From Xenorhabdus beddingii (lineage in GTDB: Bacteria; Pseudomonadota; Gammaproteobacteria; Enterobacterales; Enterobacteriaceae): a stretch of 64,000 bases of DNA. Made by a program: the position numbers and the translations under genes. The notes under the pieces were generated by a model. The model did not search any database. It was not told the DNA's origin and saw only the letters and a program-made list of their open reading frames with translations. The stretch covers positions 1 to 64,000 of the forward strand of contig NZ_MUBK01000014.1 of the NCBI RefSeq assembly GCF_002127545.1, given 5' to 3'. Positions 57,010 through 64,000 of this stretch are shown here, piece after piece. The first letter of the stretch is position 1. Every line of letters starts with the position of its first letter.

Positions 57010-57228
57010 TGGCTATTTTTGCAGGTGACGGCTTGCTCCGCTTCAATTAACATATCGCCCCTCTAATGGGCAATGGTGATTTTGTAACCCCATTTTCAAG
57101 AAAACGGGTGTGGTAAAGTGCCATTGAAAACTATCCCTATCGATAACCAATGATGATCGATATCCAACAAAAGCAGCCATCCTGCAACCATAAATAACAT
57201 TGTCTAACAGAAAACTGAGCCAAAATTT
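57010..57228. other. rapA upstream region
   Basis: About 220 bases containing the presumed rapA promoter; no hairpin with a T-run after polB was found. Confidence 0.4.
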
Positions 57229-60138
57229 ATGCCATTTACTCTTGGTCAACGCTGGATAAGCGATACAGAAAGCGAACTTGGATTAGGAACCGTCGTGGCG
57301 CTTGATACGCGCATGGTGACGTTGCTTTTTCCTGCCAGCGGAGAAAACCGCCTTTACGCACGCAATGACTCCCCCATTACCCGCGTTATGTTTAATGCGG
57401 GCGATACCGTGACCAGTCACGAAGGCTGGAAACTCAAGATCGATGACGTTCAGCAAGATAATGGCCTGCTGATCTACATCGGTACTCGTCTGGATACTGA
57501 AGAAGAAAATATCTGCCTACGGGAAGTTTTTCTGGATAGCAAGCTGACGTTTAATAAGCCGCAGGATCGTCTGTTTGCCGGTCAGATTGACCGCATGGAT
57601 CGCTTTGCACTACGTTTTCGCGCCCGTAAACACCAGAGCGAGCAGTCTCGTCTGGCAGAAAGTGGGCTGCGTGGCATTCGTGCCAGTTTGATCCCTCACC
57701 AGTTACACATTGCCAATGAAGTGGGCAAGCGCCACGCGCCTCGTGTGTTACTGGCGGATGAAGTGGGTCTGGGTAAAACCATTGAAGCCGGCATGATTAT
57801 CCACCAGCAATTGATGGCCGGACGTGCCGAGCGGGTGTTGATCATCGTGCCAGACAGCCTGCAACACCAATGGCTGGTCGAAATGCTGCGCCGATTCAAC
57901 CTGCGGTTCTCACTGTTTGATGATGGCCGATATAGCGAAGCGCTGCATGACAGCGATAATCCCTTTGAAACTGAACAATTGGTTATCTGTTCGCTGGATT
58001 TTGCCCGCCGCAATAAGCAGCGTTTCGAACATCTGCTGGAAGCGGGCTGGGATTTAATGGTGGTGGATGAGGCTCACCATCTGGCATGGAGCGAAGCCGC
58101 CCCAAGCCGTGAATACCAGGTTATCGAACAGTTGGCAGAGCAAATCCCTGCTGTCCTGCTGCTGACGGCTACCCCGGAACAGTTGGGTCAGGAGAGCCAT
58201 TTTGCCCGTTTGCGCCTGCTGGACCCGAACCGCTTCCACGATTATCAGGCATTTATTGATGAACAACAGAAGTATCGCCCGGTTGCCGATGCGGTCTCAT
58301 TGCTATTGTCCGGTGAAACCTTAAGCAATGACCAGCAAAATATCATTGTTGAACTGATCAGCGAACAGGATATTGAACCTCTGCTGAAAGCAGCAAACAG
58401 CCATCAGGATGAAGAGAGCGAAAATGCCCGCCGTGAACTGATTACGATGCTGATGGATCGCCACGGCACCAGCCGATTGCTGTTCCGCAATACCCGTGGT
58501 GGTGTGAAAGGTTTTCCACATCGTGAATTGCACGAGATTAAGTTACCGTTGCCAGCCCAATATCAGACGGCAATCAAGGTTTCTGAAATCATGGGAGCCA
58601 AAAAGACCGTGGAAACACGCGCCAAGGATATGCTCTATCCTGAGCGAATCTATCAGGAGTTCGAAGGTGAAAATGCCACATGGTGGAACTTCGATCCCCG
58701 CGTAGAGTGGTTGTTAGGTTTCCTGACGGCAAACCGTGACGAAAAAGTGCTGGTTATCTGCGCCAAAGCCGAAACCGCCCTGCAACTGGAGCAAGTGTTG
58801 CGTGAGCGCGAAGGTATCCGAAGTGCCGTATTCCACGAACGTTTGTCCCTGCTGGAACGCGACCGCGCCGCTGCTTACTTTGCTTCCGCAGAGGAAGGGG
58901 CGCAAGTGCTGCTCTGTTCTGAAATTGGCTCCGAAGGACGTAATTTCCAGTTTGCCAATCAGCTCGTCATGTTTGACCTGCCGTTCAACCCTGATTTGCT
59001 TGAACAGCGCATCGGGCGTCTGGATCGTATCGGTCAGAGCCGTGACATCAAGATCAGCGTACCTTATCTGGAAAATACCGCGCAATCCATTCTCCTGCGC
59101 TGGTATCACGAAGGTCTGGATGCGTTTGAACATACCTGCCCAACCGGCCGCTCTATCTATGACAAGTATTATGAAATTCTGCTGAATTTCCTTGCCAGGC
59201 CCAATGAGCAAACCGATTTCAATGCGTTTATTGCACAATGCCGCGCACATCACGAGCAGCTCAAACAGCAATTGGAACAAGGCCGTGACCGCCTGCTGGA
59301 AATGAATTCCAACGGGGGTGAGAAAGGTCAAGAGCTGGCAGAAAAAATTGCCGCACAGGACAACGATACCGATCTGGTGAATTTTGCCCTGAATCTGTTC
59401 GATATCATCGGCATCAATCAGGAAGATCGCTGCGACAATATTATCGCCCTGCACCCATCCGATCATATGCTGGTGCCCGATTTCCCCGGGTTACCCACAG
59501 ATGGCTGCTCCATTACGTTTGACCGCGAGAAAGCCCTGTCCCGTGAAGATACTCAGTTCCTGAGCTGGGAACATCCGATCATCCGCAATGGCCTGGATTT
59601 GGTGCTGTCAGGCGATACCGGAAGCTGCGCTGTTTCCATCCTGAAAAACAAGGCACTGCCCGTCGGTACGCTGTTGGTTGAGTTAATTTACGTTGTTGAA
59701 GCACAGGCGCCTAAACATCTGCAATTGACCCGTTTCCTGCCTCCAACGCCAGTGCGCCTCTTGATGGATCTGAAAGGCACCAATCTGGCGTCTCAGGTCG
59801 AGTTTGAAAGTTTCAACCGCCAGCTAAACGCCATCAACCGTCACAACGCCAGCAAATTGGTGAATGCGGTACAGCAAGAAGTCCATGCGATTTTGCAGCA
59901 ATCAGAACCGCTGATTGAAGCGCAAGCGCGTGTGTTGATTGAGCAATCGAAGAAAGAAGCTGATGAAGTGCTGTCGGCGGAATTGTCGCGTCTGGAAGCC
60001 CTGAAAGCGGTTAACCCGAATATCCGTGATGATGAGCTGGAAGCGATTGGGTCTGAGCACAAAAATCTGCTGCTTAACCTTGATCAGGCCAACTGGCGTC
60101 TGGATGCGATTCGTTTGGTGGTGGTTTCCCACCAATAA
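57229..60138 (+). CDS. rapA: RNA polymerase-associated Swi2/Snf2 ATPase RapA
   Basis: RapA (HepA) recycles RNA polymerase after termination. The 969-residue protein (E. coli 968) has N-terminal Tudor-like domains ('[19 protein letters not shown]'), Walker A '[15 protein letters not shown]' at about 174-188, DEAHH near residue 280, and the C-terminal helicase lobe with '[16 protein letters not shown]' and '[17 protein letters not shown]'. A family-specific C-terminal part follows. Start [20 protein letters not shown] matches E. coli. A hairpin terminator lies at 60174-60211. Confidence 0.97.
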   Translation: MPFTLGQRWISDTESELGLGTVVALDTRMVTLLFPASGENRLYARNDSPITRVMFNAGDTVTSHEGWKLKIDDVQQDNGLLIYIGTRLDTEEENICLREVFLDSKLTFNKPQDRLFAGQIDRMDRFALRFRARKHQSEQSRLAESGLRGIRASLIPHQLHIANEVGKRHAPRVLLADEVGLGKTIEAGMIIHQQLMAGRAERVLIIVPDSLQHQWLVEMLRRFNLRFSLFDDGRYSEALHDSDNPFETEQLVICSLDFARRNKQRFEHLLEAGWDLMVVDEAHHLAWSEAAPSREYQVIEQLAEQIPAVLLLTATPEQLGQESHFARLRLLDPNRFHDYQAFIDEQQKYRPVADAVSLLLSGETLSNDQQNIIVELISEQDIEPLLKAANSHQDEESENARRELITMLMDRHGTSRLLFRNTRGGVKGFPHRELHEIKLPLPAQYQTAIKVSEIMGAKKTVETRAKDMLYPERIYQEFEGENATWWNFDPRVEWLLGFLTANRDEKVLVICAKAETALQLEQVLREREGIRSAVFHERLSLLERDRAAAYFASAEEGAQVLLCSEIGSEGRNFQFANQLVMFDLPFNPDLLEQRIGRLDRIGQSRDIKISVPYLENTAQSILLRWYHEGLDAFEHTCPTGRSIYDKYYEILLNFLARPNEQTDFNAFIAQCRAHHEQLKQQLEQGRDRLLEMNSNGGEKGQELAEKIAAQDNDTDLVNFALNLFDIIGINQEDRCDNIIALHPSDHMLVPDFPGLPTDGCSITFDREKALSREDTQFLSWEHPIIRNGLDLVLSGDTGSCAVSILKNKALPVGTLLVELIYVVEAQAPKHLQLTRFLPPTPVRLLMDLKGTNLASQVEFESFNRQLNAINRHNASKLVNAVQQEVHAILQQSEPLIEAQARVLIEQSKKEADEVLSAELSRLEALKAVNPNIRDDELEAIGSEHKNLLLNLDQANWRLDAIRLVVVSHQ

Positions 60139-60173
60139 TCGTTCGTCATCAATGAAATAAATCGCTGCGCTTA

Positions 60174-60211
60174 AACTCAAGGGGCATCTCGTGAAGAGAG
60201 TCCCTTGAGTT
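60174..60211 (+). terminator. Hairpin after rapA
   Basis: AACTCAAGGG and CCCTTGAGTT form a 10-bp stem, with an inner GCATCTC/GAGAG pairing possible, 36 bases after the rapA stop; it is followed by ATTCTTATC rather than a full T-run. Confidence 0.65.
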
Positions 60212-60305
60212 ATTCTTATCTCACATTAATCTCGCACCCATTGGGCGAGGGTTTACGGCTGATTTTGCAAAGCCATATCTGATAGAATGTACCCCGTTAT
60301 TTCTT

Positions 60306-60399
60306 CGACACGATTATTTTTCGGTACAACTATTTTTCTATACACTCATTTTTTTCTACACAATCATTTTTCTACACAATCATTTTTCGGCACAATTGG
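60306..60399. repeat. 16-bp tandem repeat (about six copies) in the rluA leader
   Basis: The unit TACACAATCATTTTTC is perfect at 60357-60372 and 60373-60388, with degenerate 16-18-base copies before (60306, 60323, 60339) and a partial copy after. The array ends eight bases before the rluA ATG and so forms most of its 5' leader. Confidence 0.88.
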
Positions 60400-60406
60400 A
60401 GCGACT

Positions 60407-61060
60407 ATGCTGGAGTCTTATCATCCCCCGACAGATCCTTGGTTATATGTGCTGTATCAGGATGAGCACATTATGGTTGTTAATAAACCCAGCGGATTAC
60501 TTTCTGTGCCGGGCAAAGCAGAAGAGCACAAAGACAGTATCATGAAGCGGGTACAGGCCGAGTTTCCCGCTGCGGAATCCGTACATCGATTAGATATGGC
60601 TACCAGCGGTATCATGGTTGTTGCGCTGACTAAAGCGGCTGAACGCGAATTGAAACGTCAGTTCCGTGAACGCGAACCGAAAAAAGTCTATATCGCGCGG
60701 GTGTGGGGAAAACTGGAGCCGGAAGCCGGGTTGGTGGATTTACCGTTGATCTGCGACTGGCCAAATCGCCCGAAACAGAAGGTCTGTTTTGAAACAGGCA
60801 AGTCGGCGCAGACAGAATATCAGGTACTTGAATATGAAGCTCAGGCAACGCGCGTAAGACTGGCGCCAATTACCGGACGTTCCCATCAGCTCCGTGTACA
60901 TATGCTGGCACTGGGCAATCCCATTCTGGGGGATCGGTTCTATGCCCATACACAGGCAAGGGAATTGGCGCCTCGCCTGCAATTACATGCCCAAGAGCTA
61001 TTCATTACTCATCCCGCTTATGGCACCCCCATGCATTTTGAGTGCAACGCGGATTTTTAA
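60407..61060 (+). CDS. rluA: Dual-specificity pseudouridine synthase RluA (23S rRNA 746 / tRNA 32)
   Basis: RluA makes pseudouridine at 23S rRNA U746 and tRNA U32. ATG 60407 (MLESYHPPTDPWLYVLYQDE) aligns with E. coli RluA, giving 217 residues (E. coli 219); the upstream 40 codons of open frame are repeat DNA and are rejected. The catalytic Asp is in 'VHRLDMATSGIMVV' at about residue 64, with 'PITGRSHQLRVHMLALG' near 160. The SD is GGAG, six bases before the start, right after the repeat array. Confidence 0.96.
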   Translation: MLESYHPPTDPWLYVLYQDEHIMVVNKPSGLLSVPGKAEEHKDSIMKRVQAEFPAAESVHRLDMATSGIMVVALTKAAERELKRQFREREPKKVYIARVWGKLEPEAGLVDLPLICDWPNRPKQKVCFETGKSAQTEYQVLEYEAQATRVRLAPITGRSHQLRVHMLALGNPILGDRFYAHTQARELAPRLQLHAQELFITHPAYGTPMHFECNADF

Positions 61061-61105
61061 CGAATGCTCTTTGGGGATACCGGGATGTGCCATTTAAAAT
61101 AAGTG

Positions 61106-61930
61106 CTATTTAAAGCCCTTCTCTTTTTTAATCAAATCATAAGCGGATTGGATAGACTGCGTTTTTTGTTTCGCCAGTTCCATCATTTCTGGTGGTAAAC
61201 CTTTTGCCACCAATTTATCAGGATGGTGTTCACTCATCAGTTTTCGATAAGCCCGCTTAATAGTTGTCGCATCATCATGCTCATTGACCCCCAATACCTT
61301 ACAGGCATCTGCCAATGTCGCCCGTGGCTGCCCATGGTTTTGGTAATGCCCGTATCGCTGATGCTGCCCACCGGAATGATGCCCGTCAAAATGACGCCCT
61401 CCTTCCATCATGGCAAGGAATTGTTCAAATTGAATACGGGAGATCCCCAGTTCTTCAGCGATGACAAACAGCACTTTTCTTTCGTTGGGATGCAGTTCAC
61501 CATCCGCAAACGCAGCCTGTAACTGGATTTCCAGAAACATACGAGTCAGGTCAGAACGACCAAAACAGGCACGCCGTAACTGGCGCAATGTTTCACGCAA
61601 GGGGAATTGAGGCTGTTTACCCTCACGAAATGCCCGCTGGGCGGCAAGCCTTGCTTCACCATGCAGTTGCATTCTGTCCATCAGTTGAGTGGCGAGCCGG
61701 ATATCCGTTTCGGTTACCCGGCCTTTTGCCTTGGTGATATGTCCCAGTACTTGAAAAGTACTGCGAAAAAACAGCGCTTGTCGGGTGGGGCCTTTAGTGG
61801 AATGACCCAAATTTCGTGTCCTGACTTTGTCAAGCAGGTGGCCCAGCAACACGCCAATCACGATCCCCCAAAAACCCGCACCGGACGCAATACCAAATAT
61901 TAATCCGAATAATTTTCCCCAATACTGCAT
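61106..61930 (-). CDS. djlA: Co-chaperone DjlA (membrane-anchored DnaJ-like)
   Basis: DjlA stimulates DnaK and is linked to the Rcs envelope stress response. ATG 61930 ([13 protein letters not shown]) matches E. coli; the 11-codon extension is dropped. The 274-residue protein has an N-terminal membrane helix with Gly residues ('[20 protein letters not shown]'), a TerB-like central domain, a short His/Gly-rich stretch ('[21 protein letters not shown]') and a C-terminal J-domain with the HPD motif ('[15 protein letters not shown]') near residue 238. Divergent from lptD. Confidence 0.95.
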   Translation of the reverse strand: MQYWGKLFGLIFGIASGAGFWGIVIGVLLGHLLDKVRTRNLGHSTKGPTRQALFFRSTFQVLGHITKAKGRVTETDIRLATQLMDRMQLHGEARLAAQRAFREGKQPQFPLRETLRQLRRACFGRSDLTRMFLEIQLQAAFADGELHPNERKVLFVIAEELGISRIQFEQFLAMMEGGRHFDGHHSGGQHQRYGHYQNHGQPRATLADACKVLGVNEHDDATTIKRAYRKLMSEHHPDKLVAKGLPPEMMELAKQKTQSIQSAYDLIKKEKGFK

Positions 61931-61969
61931 ATAGTCTTCAATTCCCCAATGCCCTGAGCGCAATTTTGC

Positions 61970-61999
61970 ATTATCATACTGTCCATTATCATACTATCC
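61970..61999. repeat. 15-bp tandem duplication in the djlA-lptD region
   Basis: ATTATCATACTGTCC and ATTATCATACTATCC lie in succession with one mismatch, 40 bases upstream of the djlA start. Confidence 0.9.
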
Positions 62000-62127
62000 A
62001 TTAAGCTCTGTGCCTAACAGCAAGATAAGCAAAGTTAAACTTTACTCTGGTGCATATATTTCAACTACGTTAGTCTCTGAACATTTGCCGGCACGATGGC
62101 ACTGATGACGGAACCGCATAAACATCT

Positions 62128-64000
62128 ATGAACAAATGTTATCCTACCCTGCTGGCCACCATGGTATGGGCCGCAATTTACAGTCAGCAAGCCCATGCTG
62201 ACCTTGCAGCACAATGTATGTTGGGTATCCCTGTCTACGATAAACCGATTATCACAGGCGATCCCAATAAAATGCCCATTAACATTAAATCCGATGATAC
62301 TCGTGGCGAATATCCCAATGCGGTTGAGTTCATTGGTCATGTTGATATTCAACAGGGAAACAAAACGCTGACAGCCGATAAAGTCAGGCTCGAACAAACA
62401 CAAGATAAAGGCCCCATTCGGACCATTACCGCAACCGGTAATGTCAGCTATGATGACCCGCAGATCATTTTGAAGGGACCTCGTGCCTGGTCTAATTTAA
62501 GCAATAAAGACACCGACGTGGAACAGGGCAAATACCAGATGGTGGGTCGTCAGGGGCGTGGTAGCGCAGATAAGATGATGCTGCGTGACGAAAACCGCTA
62601 TACCATTTTGGATAACGGGATATTCACCTCTTGCCTGCCGGGCAATGATAGCTGGAGTGTAGTCGGTTCCGAAGTGATTCTGGATCGCGCGGAAGAAGTG
62701 GCTGAAATCTGGAACGCCCGTTTTCGGGTTGCCAATGTCCCGGTGTTTTACAGCCCGTATTTGCAGTTACCGATGGGTGATAAACGCCGCTCCGGTTTCC
62801 TGATCCCCAATGCCAGTTTCTCCAATAAAGACGGTTTCCAGTTCCTGCTGCCTTATTACTGGAATATAGCGCCCAATTATGATGCCACAATTACCCCGCA
62901 CCTTATCACGATGCGCGGTTTGAAACTGGATAATGAATTCCGTTATTTGACCCAGGCCGGTACGGGGACGGTGGCATACGATTGGATTGGTCGCGACCGT
63001 CTGTATGAAGAGGATTACCCTGAACGGAATAATAGCAAACGCTGGTTATTCTACTGGAACCATAGCGGTGTTATGAATCAGGTTTGGCGTTTCAGTGCTG
63101 ATTATACCAAAGTCAGTGACCCGCGCTATTTTACTGACTTCACTTCACAATATGGCTCCAGTACGGATGGCTATGCAACCCAGAAATTCAGCATTGGCTA
63201 CGCGCAACAAAACTGGAATGCGACGTTGGCCACCAAACAGTTCCAGCTCTTTACCGTGAGTGATGGCATAGAAGCGTACCGGACTGCACCCCAACTGGAT
63301 CTCAATTACTACAAAAATGATCTTGGGCCATTTGATTTCCATTCCTATGCTCAAATCGCTAAATTAACCAGTGTAGGGAAAAACAACCCTGATGCGACAC
63401 GCTGGCATCTGGAACCTTCTATCAATTTACCCCTCTCCAATGGTTGGGCTAGCATTAATAATGAATTTAAATTGATGGCAACCCATTACCAACAGGGTAT
63501 TCCTGCCAAAGCCAAAAAAGAAATATCCACATTAGAAAGTTCGGTCACACGTGTCCTGCCAATGTTTAAATCTGATGCCAAAATGGTGTTTGAACGCGCT
63601 ATGTATTTTGATCAGGATTATACTCAAACATTGGAGCCTCGTATTCAGTATCTGTATGTTCCTTATAAGAATCAAAATAACATTTACAACTATGATTCTT
63701 CTTTGCTACAGGCAAATTATACAGGTCTGTTCCGCGATCGTTTCTACGGTGGTCTGGATCGTATTTCGTCAGCCAATCAATTTACTAGCGGTGTCACCAC
63801 TCGTATTTATGATAAAGATTTAGTTGAACGTTTTAACCTATCCATGGGTCAAATCTACTACTTTGAACCTCCACGAGTAAAAGACACTGATTCCGCTCCA
63901 AACAAGACAGACATTATTGGTGCCCAGAAAAATACAGGTTCTCTGACATGGGCAGGAGATGCTGAATGGAAAATCAATGATTCATGGGGGCTTAAAGGTG
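62128..64000 (+). CDS. lptD: LPS assembly outer membrane protein LptD (5' part, runs off the window)
   Basis: LptD with LptE inserts lipopolysaccharide into the outer leaflet. The frame is open from ATG 62128 to the window end (over 620 codons of about 780-800). It has a signal peptide ([17 protein letters not shown]), then the first Cys in '[10 protein letters not shown]', the LptA-like periplasmic jellyroll ('[20 protein letters not shown]', '[20 protein letters not shown]'), the second Cys in '[13 protein letters not shown]' and the start of the barrel ('[19 protein letters not shown]'). Both N-terminal Cys of the disulfide network are present. The C-terminal CC pair lies beyond the window. 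Confidence 0.96.
   Translation, partial: MNKCYPTLLATMVWAAIYSQQAHADLAAQCMLGIPVYDKPIITGDPNKMPINIKSDDTRGEYPNAVEFIGHVDIQQGNKTLTADKVRLEQTQDKGPIRTITATGNVSYDDPQIILKGPRAWSNLSNKDTDVEQGKYQMVGRQGRGSADKMMLRDENRYTILDNGIFTSCLPGNDSWSVVGSEVILDRAEEVAEIWNARFRVANVPVFYSPYLQLPMGDKRRSGFLIPNASFSNKDGFQFLLPYYWNIAPNYDATITPHLITMRGLKLDNEFRYLTQAGTGTVAYDWIGRDRLYEEDYPERNNSKRWLFYWNHSGVMNQVWRFSADYTKVSDPRYFTDFTSQYGSSTDGYATQKFSIGYAQQNWNATLATKQFQLFTVSDGIEAYRTAPQLDLNYYKNDLGPFDFHSYAQIAKLTSVGKNNPDATRWHLEPSINLPLSNGWASINNEFKLMATHYQQGIPAKAKKEISTLESSVTRVLPMFKSDAKMVFERAMYFDQDYTQTLEPRIQYLYVPYKNQNNIYNYDSSLLQANYTGLFRDRFYGGLDRISSANQFTSGVTTRIYDKDLVERFNLSMGQIYYFEPPRVKDTDSAPNKTDIIGAQKNTGSLTWAGDAEWKINDSWGLKG

Overview
The window looks like a chromosomal segment of a Morganellaceae-type enterobacterium, most likely Xenorhabdus (Photorhabdus is the alternative). 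The right 40 kb holds two gene blocks collinear with E. coli: csdE-tcdA-mltA-metZWV-amiC-argA-recD-recB-ptrA-recC-ppdCBA/ygdB-thyA-lgt-ptsP-rppH and thiBPQ-polB-rapA-rluA-djlA-lptD. In E. coli these blocks lie far apart; here they meet between rppH and thiB. No sequence search was possible, so the genus is an inference from gene content, moderate GC and the intergenic repeat type.

Layout. (1) 1-15 kb is an accessory, partly decayed region. It opens with the 3' end of an IS66-type element, which has cut off the end of a two-partner-secretion transporter gene (TpsB). Next come five conjugation genes of a genomic-island type ICE (TraG-N, a small membrane protein, and the PFL_4711, PFL_4710 and PFL_4709 families), all on the minus strand. 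A divergent three-gene set follows: a Cro/CI-type regulator, a VUT/YhhQ-type transporter and a QueF nitrile reductase. After that are invasin fragments, a second IS66 relic, an Ail/OmpX-type outer membrane protein, a large secreted glycoside-hydrolase-like protein, and a collapsed invasin minigene with signal peptide and lectin tail but no passenger. (2) 15-23.4 kb is mixed: a small unknown gene with a LysE exporter and an AraC regulator, a 190-bp inverted-repeat element, loiP, a brnQ remnant coupled to an NSS-family transporter, a DUF817 membrane protein, and an AAA ATPase/DUF4276 pair that resembles a two-gene OLD/TOPRIM-type defence module but carries a frameshift. (3) 23.5-48.9 kb is the first core block, with three initiator tRNA genes, the RecBCD operon with protease III inside it, minor pseudopilin genes and lipoprotein maturation genes. 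(4) 48.9-64 kb is the second core block: a TPP riboswitch ahead of thiamine ABC importer genes, a PMT-type glycosyltransferase, SOS-type polB, rapA, rluA, djlA and the start of lptD.

Functional themes are envelope assembly (Lgt, LptD, AmiC, MltA, LoiP), DNA repair and transcription recycling (RecBCD, PolB, RapA) and tRNA/rRNA modification (TcdA, CsdE, RluA, accessory QueF). Two patterns stand out. The accessory region is a graveyard of surface adhesin genes around mobile DNA. Short 12-18 bp tandem duplications recur at gene edges in the core, several of them in frame inside conserved proteins.
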